In this document: positions 17,463 through 26,726 of the stretch, one piece after another
How the letters are laid out: each line of letters starts with the position of its first letter
Numbering within the stretch: the first letter of the stretch is position 1
Assembly: GCF_011044495.1 (NCBI RefSeq)
Contig: NZ_CP049143.1
Location: 3,534,001 to 3,598,000, forward strand
DNA length: 64,000 bases
Direction: 5' to 3'
DNA from: Roseimicrobium sp. ORNL1
Lineage (GTDB): Bacteria > Verrucomicrobiota > Verrucomicrobiia > Verrucomicrobiales > Verrucomicrobiaceae
Position numbers and translations under genes: made by a program
Notes under the pieces: model-generated
Seen by the model: the letters and a program-made list of their open reading frames with translations, nothing else
Told to the model about the DNA's origin: nothing
Database searches by the model: none

Positions 17463-19027
17463 GTGATACCTCTACCTCAACGGGGCGCCGTCTCACGCTG
17501 CCACAGGCCTGGCTGCTGAGCGCTGCCACCGGTTTCCTTTCGCTGGCGTGGGAGATCGTGTGGATGCGCCTCTACAATTTCACCACCTCCTCCCGTGCTC
17601 TGGCCTTCGGCCTTATGCTGGGGGCGTATCTGCTGGGCCTGGCCGTCGGCTCGTTGTGGAGCCGGAAGTGGCAGCGAATGGGTACGGAGGGAACCGAGCC
17701 CCTGGGTACGCTTGCCACCCTGATCAGCCGGGCAACTCTGGCCGCCTTTCTCGTGGTACCCCTCGTTTCATGGCTGGTGATGCTCTTGTGGTGGCCCTGG
17801 ACCCTGCTCATCGTGATGGGTGCAGCGGCGGCGCTTGGGACCATCCTGCCGTTGATCTGTCATCTTGCCATTCCTCCTGATGCCCGGGCGGGTCAGCGCA
17901 TGGCGGGGGTGTATCTGGCGAATATCATCGGCTCCGGAATGGGCAGCCTGCTGACAGGATTCGTGCTGATGGAGTGGCTGCCTCTGGTGTGGCTGTGCAC
18001 GCTCCTGTTGCTCGGTGGGTTTGCCATTGCCCTTTCGTTGCGGCTTCGCGCTGGGCTCAGTGCGCAAGTCTACTCCACCAGTGCAGTTCTCCTGTTGATC
18101 GTGCCGGCCGTCGCGCTCGGGTATGCGAGCTTGTGGGAGCGCCTCCACTATCGCGGAGACTACACGTTGGGTATGCAGTTTGCGAAGACCATTGAAAGCC
18201 GTCACGGCGTCATTCATGTCGATTCGAACGGCACCATCTATGGCAATGGCGCTTACGACGGCTCCCTGGAAACCATCCTGAAGCCGGACTCCTGGCTGGT
18301 GCGTCCCTATTACATCTCCGCGCTGCATCCGAAGCCACGGCGCGTGCTGGTCATCGGTGTCTCCGGTGGTGCCTGGACACAGATTCTGGCTCATCATCCC
18401 GAAGTGGAGGAAGTCATTGGTGTGGAGATCAGCGAGCCCTACCTACGGCTCATTCACGATTCGCCCTCGGTGGCCAGCCTGCATCGCAATCCCAAGGTGA
18501 AGCTGGTCATTGATGACGGACGCCGCTGGTTGAAGCGAAACCCAACGGAGCGCTTTGATCTCATCATGATGAACACCACGCATCACTGGCGTGAGTTCGC
18601 CTCTGCGTTGCTTTCGCGTGAGTTTCTGGAGCTGGCCAAGTCACACCTGAGCCAGGGCGGCATCGTCGCGTGGAATACCACCGAGTCCCTGCGTTCCGCG
18701 AAGACCGGGCTCGTGGTGTTTCCGGAGAGCATCATGCTCATGAATTTCTTCGTGGGCAGCAATACTCCTCTGGTGGCGGACAAGGCGCGCTGGCGCTCCC
18801 TTCTGGAGCGTTGGCGCATCGATGATGTTCCCGTGTTTGATCTCACCACAGAACAAGGCCGGGCGGACCTGGAGAAATGTGCAGCCTTTCCCGACTACGA
18901 AGGGCCGTGGGAACAAACGCACCACTGGCGCTGGCACAACCGTGCTCATGTGGAAGCACGCGTGGGTGATGTGCCGATCATCACCGATGATAATCTCGGT
19001 CATGAGTTTGACTGGCAGAACTGGTAA
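17459..19027 (+). CDS. membrane-fused spermidine-synthase-like protein, C-terminal half with catalytic domain
   Basis: A 522-residue protein with about five or six N-terminal membrane segments (starting LSLAWEIVWMRLY, a paralogue of the opening of the previous gene) and a Rossmann-type aminopropyltransferase-like domain from about residue 240. Its SAM-binding glycine loop is VLVIGVSGGAWTQ near 302, the acidic strand EVIGVEIS near 325, and VIDDGRRWL near 350. Catalytic aspartates of true spermidine synthase cannot be fully confirmed, so spermidine is not assured. Related fused proteins have been linked to polyamine or other aminopropylations. ATGA overlap with the preceding gene. Confidence 0.82.
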   Translation: MSDTSTSTGRRLTLPQAWLLSAATGFLSLAWEIVWMRLYNFTTSSRALAFGLMLGAYLLGLAVGSLWSRKWQRMGTEGTEPLGTLATLISRATLAAFLVVPLVSWLVMLLWWPWTLLIVMGAAAALGTILPLICHLAIPPDARAGQRMAGVYLANIIGSGMGSLLTGFVLMEWLPLVWLCTLLLLGGFAIALSLRLRAGLSAQVYSTSAVLLLIVPAVALGYASLWERLHYRGDYTLGMQFAKTIESRHGVIHVDSNGTIYGNGAYDGSLETILKPDSWLVRPYYISALHPKPRRVLVIGVSGGAWTQILAHHPEVEEVIGVEISEPYLRLIHDSPSVASLHRNPKVKLVIDDGRRWLKRNPTERFDLIMMNTTHHWREFASALLSREFLELAKSHLSQGGIVAWNTTESLRSAKTGLVVFPESIMLMNFFVGSNTPLVADKARWRSLLERWRIDDVPVFDLTTEQGRADLEKCAAFPDYEGPWEQTHHWRWHNRAHVEARVGDVPIITDDNLGHEFDWQNW

Positions 19028-19042
19028 GGAGGCGGGTAGGCC

Positions 19043-20134
19043 ATGACCTTGCGCGAAATCGGACCATGCAGACTCGCCGCGCAGGGCATCACGACCGCGC
19101 ACGGAAGCTCGCCTGCGGAAGTCGTCGCTCATCTCGGCGCGATGCAGGCGCAGGACTATCTGGGTGCGCTGTGGGGTGTTGGACTTCGGCTACCAGGCAC
19201 CACGGAAGGCGAGGTGGAGCAGGCCATAGCGAATCGTGAAATCGTACGCACGTGGCCCATGCGAGGCACGCTGCATTTCGTGGCTGCAGCGGATGTGCGC
19301 TGGATGCTGAAGTTGATGACGCCACGCATCGTCGCAGGAAGCGCGGGACGTCATCGACAGCTTGAGCTGGATGAGGCCACCTTCAAACGCAGCGAGAAGC
19401 TGCTGGTGCGCGCGCTCAAAGGCGGGCAGGTGAGCACCCGGGGCGATTTGTTCGCCATGCTGGAGCGCAATCGCGTCGACCCCTCAGGGCAGCGAGGCAT
19501 CCACATCCTTTCGAAGCTGGCCATGCAGGGCGTGCTCTGTTTTGGGCCTCGCGAAGGAAAGCAGCCCACCTTTGTGCTGCTGGATGATTGGGTGCCCGAG
19601 TCCCGCGCTCTTGAGCACGACGAGGCCATTGCTGAGATCGCGCGACGCTATTTCATGAGTCATGGCCCGGCCACGGTGACGGACTTCGTGGGATGGACCG
19701 GGCTGAAGGTCACTGAGGGCCGGCAAGGACTTGAAGCCGTGTCCGGGGAGTTGCACAAGGATGTCATCAAAGGTGTGGAATACTGGATGGCGCCTTCTGT
19801 CGCGGCAGCTGCATCACCAAAAGTAAAAGGCAAAAGCAGCACCGTCCACCTTCTGCCTGGCTTTGATGAATTCGTGCTCGGCTACAAGGACCGGACGACC
19901 GTGATCCCGCCGGAGCACATGAACAAGATCGTGCCGGGTGGCAATGGCATGTTCATGCCGACCATCGTGAGCCGTGGACAGGTAGTGGGTCTCTGGAAGC
20001 GTACGTTAAAAGGGAAGAGTGCCCAGGTGGAGTGCATGCCCTTTGGCAAACTCACTGCAGCAGAACTGAAGGCGAGTGGCAGACAGGTTGCGCGCTATGG
20101 TGAGTTCCTCGGTGTGGAGACGGCGAACTCCTGA
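19043..20134 (+). CDS. AlkZ-like winged-helix DNA glycosylase (HTH_42 family)
   Basis: A 363-residue protein of the AlkZ/YcaQ HTH_42 family, made of tandem winged-helix domains. Family members excise alkylated bases and unhook DNA interstrand crosslinks. The catalytic segment near the N-terminus is QAQDY at 35-39, giving the Q-x-Q arrangement of the AlkZ group. A WPMRGTLHF segment near 72-80 and LLPGFDEFVLGYKDR near 270 are also typical. The start ATG at 19043 is supported by GGAGG about 10 bases upstream. It begins 15 bases after the spermidine-synthase-like gene and may be co-transcribed. In some hosts the family protects against self-made genotoxins, but no biosynthetic cluster is seen. 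Confidence 0.85.
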   Translation: MTLREIGPCRLAAQGITTAHGSSPAEVVAHLGAMQAQDYLGALWGVGLRLPGTTEGEVEQAIANREIVRTWPMRGTLHFVAAADVRWMLKLMTPRIVAGSAGRHRQLELDEATFKRSEKLLVRALKGGQVSTRGDLFAMLERNRVDPSGQRGIHILSKLAMQGVLCFGPREGKQPTFVLLDDWVPESRALEHDEAIAEIARRYFMSHGPATVTDFVGWTGLKVTEGRQGLEAVSGELHKDVIKGVEYWMAPSVAAAASPKVKGKSSTVHLLPGFDEFVLGYKDRTTVIPPEHMNKIVPGGNGMFMPTIVSRGQVVGLWKRTLKGKSAQVECMPFGKLTAAELKASGRQVARYGEFLGVETANS

Positions 20135-20164
20135 ACAGCCCAGCGGCGCGAATAGCAGGTCTGC

Positions 20165-21619
20165 TTACTCGCGGGTTGATACTACCTGCACATCCAGGAA
20201 ATCCCGAAACACCTGCACGTCCACGATGATGTCATCCTTCAAAAGCTGAAACAGCAGGACGTTCCTGGGCAGTTTGACCTCTTTCCCGATGAAGAGTGCG
20301 CGATAGGCGGCGAGCGGCAGAGTGGCGAACTCCGCGTCCACAGAATCTTCCGGATCCCGCTTGTTGAACTGGTGTACGTGCAGACGTTCTTGAAGCAGAA
20401 TATCCCCAAAGGTGGTTTGCGGGGAGTTACGCAGGTCGACACCGTTTGGGTCAAGGTGATCCGCGTGACCCAGGCGTGCTCGATAGGAGAAGAGTGCACC
20501 TGCCATTTTAGGGGGCGCCGGAGGCAAGCCCGGGACGCGCATGGCGGGCAGTAGCTGTTCGTTGGCTTCCGCAGGAAGGATGGGCGGCAGATTTTGACCC
20601 TCGACGGATGTCTTGTTGGCAGGCGTGATCTGCTTCCAGACTGCAGGAGGCGCGCCCGCCTGCAACGAGGGCGTGCGGCCACCAGAAGTGCCGGGCTTCG
20701 ATTTCAGCAGAGCTTCCTGCTGGGCGTAGAGTTTTCTCGCGTCAGCAGCGGGATCGCTTGTTGGATTTCGCGTGCTCGTCTGAGCCCCACTCGCTGCATG
20801 GCGTTGTGACTCGGTGACGTCCTCCTCGCTTCCAAGATACTGTGTGATCCAAACGGCAGGCACGGCGAGGTAGAGTGCGGCAAGCACCAGGGATCCATGA
20901 AGGACCAGACGCTGTGCCATGGCGGTGACGGCGAGAAGGACGGCAATGAGGAACAGCGGGGCGCACACCGCCAGGGAGCCTGGTGACTGAATCATCAGGC
21001 CAAGACCCACGACGAGACAGATCCAGGCGACGACCACGGCCCATATCCCAGCTCCAAGAGGGGTGCGCAGAGGGGGCATGGGAGCATCCGGCGTCTCGTC
21101 TTCCACGGAGGCCAGTTCTTCTTCAAGAGTCAGGCGGGTCGTGTCGCCGGACCGTGCAGGCTTCCCCTCAGGCGTGACGGGGAACGCCTTCGCTCCACGC
21201 GCCTTGCTTAATACCTTCGCCTCCCGCATGGAGGGGATGAAGGCCGCTCCCCGACGCCCGGACTCGGCCGCTGGGGTGCCGTGGAGTTGTCGCACGCGAC
21301 GCACCATGAAGGCCAGGATGAGCGCGGAGAAAAGGATGATACCTCCCAGGACTGCGCCGCCAGCCAGCAGGCCCGACTTGTGCTCTTTCACTACGCTGGT
21401 CCACTCTTGATCGGAGGCGCCTTCGGCTGTTTCGCCGTCGATAGCCGCCAGTAGAACCAGGGGACCTGAGCTCGCTGTGCGCTCTTGTGGCAATATAGGT
21501 GGCGCGGCCTCCAGATGCGAAGCCGCCATCAGCATCACCAGCAGCAGAAACGCCATGATCCCCGGTCTGATGAGCGCCAGGCGATCCGTGACGTTCGTGT
21601 GGATGGAAACTTTCGTCAT
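20165..21619 (-). CDS. hypothetical membrane protein
   Basis: A 484-residue protein with a signal-like hydrophobic start (residues about 20-40), one membrane helix near 85-105, and a cluster of three near 190-275. The remainder is hydrophilic and Pro/Ala-rich, ending in a 100-residue soluble domain (about 370-484) with VDLRNSPQ, LQERLHVHQF and strand-rich DDIIVDVQVF. No family recognised. The ATG at 21619 is the most likely start, since the upstream in-frame stretch runs into the intergenic region. It is divergent from the C39-like peptidase gene. Confidence 0.7.
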   Translation of the reverse strand: MTKVSIHTNVTDRLALIRPGIMAFLLLVMLMAASHLEAAPPILPQERTASSGPLVLLAAIDGETAEGASDQEWTSVVKEHKSGLLAGGAVLGGIILFSALILAFMVRRVRQLHGTPAAESGRRGAAFIPSMREAKVLSKARGAKAFPVTPEGKPARSGDTTRLTLEEELASVEDETPDAPMPPLRTPLGAGIWAVVVAWICLVVGLGLMIQSPGSLAVCAPLFLIAVLLAVTAMAQRLVLHGSLVLAALYLAVPAVWITQYLGSEEDVTESQRHAASGAQTSTRNPTSDPAADARKLYAQQEALLKSKPGTSGGRTPSLQAGAPPAVWKQITPANKTSVEGQNLPPILPAEANEQLLPAMRVPGLPPAPPKMAGALFSYRARLGHADHLDPNGVDLRNSPQTTFGDILLQERLHVHQFNKRDPEDSVDAEFATLPLAAYRALFIGKEVKLPRNVLLFQLLKDDIIVDVQVFRDFLDVQVVSTRE

Positions 21620-21853
21620 CAAGCAGACGCACCCGGTACCATCACCCGTGGGGAGGAACACCCTTGTTCTCCCAAGATCGCTGATTGTCGGACGCGCCGC
21701 TCTCATAGCAGGCTGGCCTTCAGTGTACAGTGGAAATCATGACCTGTCTCCTGGCAAAACGTGGCCTCTCGCAGGAGCCTCCGACCCGGAGTTGCAGGCT
21801 GGACACCCCGGAATATTCACAATATTCTGTGGCTTCACACGTTCCATCAACGC

Positions 21854-23221
21854 ATGAAATTCCCGCTCCTCCCTGCGCTTCTGGTCCTTTCAGGCGTGAC
21901 CATCACCGCAGCCTCCTTGCCCGGCCAGAGCAGTACCCCGGGAGCAGCCATCGCGTCTGAAGCCCGTCTCCTGACGGACCTGGTAGTCGGAGACCAGCTC
22001 TGGACGGCCACCTCGGAGCAGTTCGAGCAGAAGTTCCGCAACTTGGGACTGCAGTGGCTCTCTCCGACCAAGGAGCAGGCACGCTTCTTTGGGAACTATG
22101 CCGTTTGGAGTCCCAAGCTCAAGGTCACTGAGGCCATCGTTGACTTCCAGTCGGGCAAACTGGCACGGGTAAATCTGGCCATGTTCACCCGTGGCGACAG
22201 TGCGGTGAGCCTGGATTCCCGGGAGGCGTTTGAGAAGCGGGTGGAGGAGATCAAAGCAGACATCACCGGGGTGCTTGGTGTGCAGCCCACGGAGCGTGGC
22301 AAGGACAGCCAGAGCGCGGTGAAGGCCATGGGCTGGATGTGGGTGAAACCGCCGACCGCTTACCTGCTGGAATACAGCTATGTGAAGGAGTTGAAATCCC
22401 GCGGCCAGGAGTTCCGGCCAGAGTTCATCCGCCTGCGCGTGGCGGAGATTCCCAAGCAGCAGGGCCTGCTTGCCGCCAGTCAGGGCACGGCCAATGGAAA
22501 CACACCAGTGGCCAAGTCCTCCCTCGCTGCCAATGTCACGCGTGACGCGAATGGAGATGTGGTAATCAAGAACGTGCCGATGGTCGATCAGGGCCCCAAG
22601 GGCTACTGTGCCGTGGCCACCACCGAGCGTGTCTTCCGCTACTACGGGCTCAATGTGGATCAGCATGAGATGGCCCAGATTGCCAACACCTCCGAAGGTG
22701 GCGGCACCAGCCCGACGGCTATGTTTGAAGCCCTGGAGAAAATCGAGGGCCGCATGCGCGTGCGCGTCCGTGCCATCCAGAAGTGGGACTTCAAGGAATT
22801 CACCAACATGCTGGATGACTACAACCGCGAAGCGAAGCGCAACGACAAGCGTGAGATCCACCTGCCTAGTGGTGGCGTGATCGACATCGGCGACATCTAC
22901 TCGTCCATGGATCCGGCTTCCTTAAAGGCCAGCCGTTCGGAGAAGAACAAATCAGGCTATGGAAAATTCCAGCGCTCCGTGCTGGAGATGATCGAGCGTG
23001 GCGTGCCGATCATGTGGGGCGTGCAACTTGGTCTCTTCAAGGAAGGCGATCTCCCACAGTCGGGTGGCGGCCACATGCGCCTCATCATCGGCTACAACCC
23101 CAAGACATCCGAGCTTCTCTACTCAGACTCCTGGGGTGCCGAGCATGCCCTGAAGCGCATGCCCATGGACGAGGGCTTCTCCATGACCACGGGGATGTAT
23201 TACATCGAGCCAATGAAGTAG
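21854..23221 (+). CDS. secreted C39-like cysteine peptidase
   Basis: A 455-residue exported protein. The signal peptide is MKFPLLPALLVLSGV onward. Residues about 25-220 form an unrecognised N-terminal domain. The C-terminal half is a papain-fold C39-like domain: the nucleophile motif QGPKGYCAVA puts Cys at 252, GGGHMRLIIGYN gives His407, and YSDSWG gives Asp425. No ABC partner or double-glycine leader peptide is nearby, so it is probably a stand-alone peptidase rather than a bacteriocin exporter part. Start is at 21854. The upstream in-frame stretch is intergenic. Confidence 0.82.
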   Translation: MKFPLLPALLVLSGVTITAASLPGQSSTPGAAIASEARLLTDLVVGDQLWTATSEQFEQKFRNLGLQWLSPTKEQARFFGNYAVWSPKLKVTEAIVDFQSGKLARVNLAMFTRGDSAVSLDSREAFEKRVEEIKADITGVLGVQPTERGKDSQSAVKAMGWMWVKPPTAYLLEYSYVKELKSRGQEFRPEFIRLRVAEIPKQQGLLAASQGTANGNTPVAKSSLAANVTRDANGDVVIKNVPMVDQGPKGYCAVATTERVFRYYGLNVDQHEMAQIANTSEGGGTSPTAMFEALEKIEGRMRVRVRAIQKWDFKEFTNMLDDYNREAKRNDKREIHLPSGGVIDIGDIYSSMDPASLKASRSEKNKSGYGKFQRSVLEMIERGVPIMWGVQLGLFKEGDLPQSGGGHMRLIIGYNPKTSELLYSDSWGAEHALKRMPMDEGFSMTTGMYYIEPMK

Positions 23222-23249
23222 GGGAGAAGAAACTACCCGGCGGTCTACA

Positions 23250-23510
23250 GTGGAAGCGTTCTTCGACCTGTTCTTTCTCTTTCTCAAGCTCCTCCTGGAC
23301 GCGGGTGGACTGATGTTCCAGTTCGCTTGCACCCTTGCAGAGATGGCAACGACGCCCTTGCGATTTGTGTTCAGCAAGGACTACCGTCAGCGCGTTCTAA
23401 AGGACTGGGATGGGAACCGCGCACGTTGTCTTGGAGACTTGGTGGGGGGCTCGCTTGTCCTCCTCGGTGTGGCCGCCTTGCTCAGCTGGTCGGCGACGCT
23501 GCTGATCTGA
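23250..23510 (+). CDS. small membrane protein
   Basis: An 86-residue protein with two hydrophobic helices, at about 3-30 and 62-85, and a charged centre (RFVFSKDYRQRVLKDWDGNRARC). It starts with GTG at 23250, 28 bases after the peptidase stop, with only a distant GGAGAAG, so expression with the peptidase gene is possible. No recognised family. The coding character is moderate. Confidence 0.5.
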   Translation: MEAFFDLFFLFLKLLLDAGGLMFQFACTLAEMATTPLRFVFSKDYRQRVLKDWDGNRARCLGDLVGGSLVLLGVAALLSWSATLLI

Positions 23511-23598
23511 GCCCCGTGGCTTGAACGCATGGTGTCGTATGCCATCGGGCGTGTAGAATGCACTCGCAAAGCGAATCGTGAAGTGCGTTATACTTGTC

Positions 23599-24495
23599 AT
23601 GTCGCGTCTTCGCATCCTTTGCCTTCTGCCGTTGCTCTCCCTTCTGACGATTCCTGTCCTCGGGGCGGAGAAGCTTCTGAAGGTGACACTCCTTGAGACG
23701 AAGGCTCCGTCCTTCAAGGCAGATATCCCCTACAAAGTTGGCGACGGCCTGAGTGAGTACGAGAAGGAGCGCTGCAAGCTGGATCTCTACCTTCCCACTA
23801 AAGTGAAGAACTTCCCCGTAGTCGTGTGGTTTCACGGAGGCGGACTGACGGGTGGCCAGAAGGCAGGCGGAGATACTGCGAAGGTCATCGAAAGCTGGGT
23901 GAAGGAAGGGATCGCCGTAGCCAGCGTGAACTATCGCCTCAGTCCAAAGGTGAAGTTTCCCGCGTACATCGAGGACGGCGCGGCTGCGGTCGCCTGGGTG
24001 CAGAAGAACATCGCCTCGCATGGCGGCGATCCGAGGCGCGTGTTCATCGGCGGTCACTCCGCGGGGGCGTATCTTTCGATGATGCTGGGACTTGATACGA
24101 AGTACCTGACCGCTGCAGGTGTGGAGCCCACCTCCATCGCCGGACTGCTCCCGGTGAGCGGGCAGACCATGACCCACTTCACCGTACGCGAGGAGAGGGG
24201 ACTGCCGAAGGATGATGTCATCGCAGATGAAGCGGCGCCCATTCACTTCGTGCGGAAGGATGCGCCACCCATGCTCCTGCTCATGGGAGACAAGGACTGG
24301 CCCGCACGGTTGGAGGAGAACCAGTACTTCGCTGCACTCTTCAAGGTGAAGAAGCACGAGCACACCACCCTCATCGTGGTGCCGGACCGGACGCACGGCA
24401 CCATCTTTGGCAAATTGCAGGAGGAAGGCGATGCCGGTCGCGCAGCCGTGCTGAAGTTCATCGCGGATCCGATTGCCTTCGGGAAGCAGGGGTGA
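23599..24495 (+). CDS. secreted alpha/beta-hydrolase (esterase/lipase-like)
   Basis: A 298-residue protein with a signal peptide of about 23 residues ending LGA. It has the HGGG oxyanion motif at 79-82, the nucleophile elbow GHSAG with Ser154, an acidic residue in MGDKDWP (231 or 233), and His266 in DRTHG. The pattern is that of the BD-FAE/hormone-sensitive-lipase esterases that cleave acyl or feruloyl esters on carbohydrates. The substrate is unknown. ATG at 23599 gives the best signal peptide; a GTG at 23578 is less likely. Confidence 0.85.
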   Translation: MSRLRILCLLPLLSLLTIPVLGAEKLLKVTLLETKAPSFKADIPYKVGDGLSEYEKERCKLDLYLPTKVKNFPVVVWFHGGGLTGGQKAGGDTAKVIESWVKEGIAVASVNYRLSPKVKFPAYIEDGAAAVAWVQKNIASHGGDPRRVFIGGHSAGAYLSMMLGLDTKYLTAAGVEPTSIAGLLPVSGQTMTHFTVREERGLPKDDVIADEAAPIHFVRKDAPPMLLLMGDKDWPARLEENQYFAALFKVKKHEHTTLIVVPDRTHGTIFGKLQEEGDAGRAAVLKFIADPIAFGKQG

Positions 24496-24587
24496 ACGTG
24501 TATGGAAAGCCTCAGGTAAGGCGGCGGAAAGTTCTGCAATTCCGGACATGAAGTCTCCCGCCAGATGCGAATCTGGTATGCCATCCC

Positions 24588-25001
24588 ATGCTCGCAAACC
24601 TCAAAGAACACTGGCACGAACTCAAAAGCAGCCGTCCGGGACATCGCTTTCAAGATCGGTACAATCGCCGAAGGAAGGAGCATCGCGGGAGCTTCCATTG
24701 GGGACGGTGGCTGAATATCCTTGGCGGTGTGCTCTTGCTGCTGGTGGGCCTGTTCATGCTGGCCGCTCCTGGACCGGGACTCTTGGTGGAGGTCGCTGGT
24801 CTGTCCCTGTTGGGAAGCGAGTTTCTTACCCTGGCTCGCTTTCTGGATTGGGCGGAAGTCAGGCTGCGCAAAATTCTCTCTTGGGCCAGGCGATGGTGGA
24901 AGCGCTCTGGTTGGCTCGCCCGGGGGACGGTGATTTTAGTGATCTGTCTGATGCTGGCCGGGGTGGCCTGCGGTGGATATGTGTTTTTGCAGAAATGGTA
25001 G
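24588..25001 (+). CDS. PGPGW-type small membrane protein
   Basis: A 137-residue protein with a basic N-terminus (RPGHRFQDRYNRRRKEHRG), a hydrophobic segment near 43-65 containing APGPGLLVEVAG, and a C-terminal membrane helix near 110-133. The APGPG followed by GLSLLGSEF matches the PGPGW transmembrane-protein family, whose function is not known. The gene is monocistronic as far as visible. Confidence 0.78.
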   Translation: MLANLKEHWHELKSSRPGHRFQDRYNRRRKEHRGSFHWGRWLNILGGVLLLLVGLFMLAAPGPGLLVEVAGLSLLGSEFLTLARFLDWAEVRLRKILSWARRWWKRSGWLARGTVILVICLMLAGVACGGYVFLQKW

Positions 25002-25094
25002 GACAACGGACTGCTCTTGATTCTTGCGCAAGATCTCCTATTTTTTTCCAGAGCGATTCGGAGCAAATCCGCGATCTTGCCTGGTCTTGCGTAC

Positions 25095-25883
25095 ATGACA
25101 ATTCCCCCTGAAGAAGAACGATTGCACCATGGCCGCACCACGCACGCGGTGTTTCGCGTGGGACAGACAGTGCGCCGCCTCAATCCCCATCCGAACGAGC
25201 TGGCACCGGCGCTACTTCGTTTTCTGGAACAGGCAGGCTTTCAGGGGGCGCCCAAGTTTTTCGGCATGGATGAGCAGGGTCGTGAAATGCTCAGCTACAT
25301 CCCGGGCACAGTACCAGTGGAGTTGTTCCACCACACGGATGATCATCTTGTCGCCGCCGCACGACTCCTCCGTTCTTTTCACGATGTTACCACAGGTTTT
25401 CCCGGCAGAGATGGCGCGGAGGTCATCTGCCACAATGACTTCTCCCCGGGGAATTGTGTTTATGTCGATGGCTATCCCACTGCCATGATCGATTTCGATA
25501 CTCTCGCTCCCGGCTCAAGGCTGTGGGATCTGGGGTACTCCACACCGACATTTTTGAACCTGGGTCATCCAGACTACTCGGCGGAGACGCAGATGCGCCG
25601 CATGCGCTTGTTTGCTGCCGCATACGGTCTGTCCCCGGACAGCATGAGTGATCTTGTCGTACACATCGCGGCAAATCTGGCTTCGTGTGCACGGTGGGCG
25701 CATGACGTCCGGTGCATGGACATTTCCGAGTGGGCCTCGAGTCGGCGAGACTGGTTTGTGACTCACATTCTTGATACCGTACTCCCGTCCCGTCGCGGTC
25801 GGATCACTGCGGTTCGGGATATCCAGAGGGAACCTGAGGCACCCGCATCATGGCAGGACTGGGAGAGGCTCGTGCTGACCTGA
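25095..25883 (+). CDS. APH-family phosphotransferase
   Basis: A 262-residue aminoglycoside-phosphotransferase-like kinase. The catalytic loop ICHNDFSPGN puts His113-Asn-Asp115 and Asn120 in place, and IDFD near 132-135 gives the metal-binding Asp. Family members phosphorylate choline, homoserine, aminoglycosides or other small alcohols, and the substrate is not predictable. The N-terminal lobe is short. I start at ATG 25095; the earlier in-frame stretch overlaps promoter-like DNA. There is no sign of a mobile context. Confidence 0.82.
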   Translation: MTIPPEEERLHHGRTTHAVFRVGQTVRRLNPHPNELAPALLRFLEQAGFQGAPKFFGMDEQGREMLSYIPGTVPVELFHHTDDHLVAAARLLRSFHDVTTGFPGRDGAEVICHNDFSPGNCVYVDGYPTAMIDFDTLAPGSRLWDLGYSTPTFLNLGHPDYSAETQMRRMRLFAAAYGLSPDSMSDLVVHIAANLASCARWAHDVRCMDISEWASSRRDWFVTHILDTVLPSRRGRITAVRDIQREPEAPASWQDWERLVLT

Positions 25884-25902
25884 GCGGGCGCACGCATCGC
25901 CC

Positions 25903-26217
25903 TCAATAGTTGTTCACGAGGAAATAAGACGGTGGCTCCAACTCAAAAGGCGCACCGGCGTCTTGCCCGACAGACTCGGGCTGTTGCTCGCCGGGATAGG
26001 GGAGACGCATCCAGTGAATCTCACAATCCACGCCGCTGTCTGCGGAGAGGCGATGGCAGAAATCTTCCGGCGAACCTTCCAAGCTTCCTTGGTAAGTAAG
26101 AAGGCCAAGCTTCTGAAACCCCAAATGCTGGGATTCGATGGCCGAATCCAAAACAGCGGCGTCGCTGAGCGATCCCATCAAGAAGAGGAATGACTGTGTG
26201 CCGGCGGTGAGGGACAT
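25903..26217 (-). CDS. hypothetical protein
   Basis: A 104-residue protein without recognisable domain. Its N-terminus (SLTAGTQSFLFLMGSLSDAAVLD) is mildly hydrophobic, followed by acidic and aromatic residues. The ATG at 26217 is preferred over a TTG at 26235. It lies tail-to-tail with the phosphotransferase gene, 19 bases apart. Coding status is moderate. Confidence 0.45.
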   Translation of the reverse strand: MSLTAGTQSFLFLMGSLSDAAVLDSAIESQHLGFQKLGLLTYQGSLEGSPEDFCHRLSADSGVDCEIHWMRLPYPGEQQPESVGQDAGAPFELEPPSYFLVNNY

Positions 26218-26316
26218 AAGCGGGGGGGAGGGCAACCCCTACGAGTTCCACCATTCCACGTTTGCGTCCATGAAAAAAATCACGAACCGGGCCGTCCTAA
26301 GGATAGGACAACTTGA

Positions 26317-26664
26317 TTATTTACCCATCAGGTACATCCCTCCGACCAGGAGCGCCATGCCGCCCACATTCACGAGCTTGATGGGCTGGCCATCGATCCA
26401 CATGGCAATGAGCGCGGCCCAGATAAAGGTGGTCGCATAGATGGGATAAAGCACCGTGAGCGAGCCGCCTCGTTTGAAAGCCGCCACAAAGAGCGTCATC
26501 ACCCCCACATAGCAGACAACCCCCAGGAGGATGCGGACATTCAGCAGGTAGCTGGTCAGTCCTCCCACGGCCTGGCGCGCGCCTTCGCGATAGAGGAACT
26601 GACCGGCAGCGCCCAAGAATGAGGCCGCCAGAAAACAGATAATCGAGACGAGAGGTGTCTTCAT
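26317..26664 (-). CDS. EamA/DMT-type small membrane transporter
   Basis: A 115-residue protein with four hydrophobic helices, the size of one EamA/small multidrug resistance half. It has LGAAGQFLYREGAR, LLGVVCYVGVMTLFVAAFKRG and the typical TVLYPIYATTFIWAALIAMW segment with a conserved Tyr-Pro and aromatic residues. It should act as a dimer in the inner membrane. Substrate unknown; the conserved Glu of SMR proteins is not clear, so a DMT half-permease is the safer name. Confidence 0.78.
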   Translation of the reverse strand: MKTPLVSIICFLAASFLGAAGQFLYREGARQAVGGLTSYLLNVRILLGVVCYVGVMTLFVAAFKRGGSLTVLYPIYATTFIWAALIAMWIDGQPIKLVNVGGMALLVGGMYLMGK

Positions 26665-26726
26665 GGAGTGTCATTCACGCTCCACACGAGCAAAATGCAA
26701 TGGCCTGTCGTGGGATTGGGGAGAGC

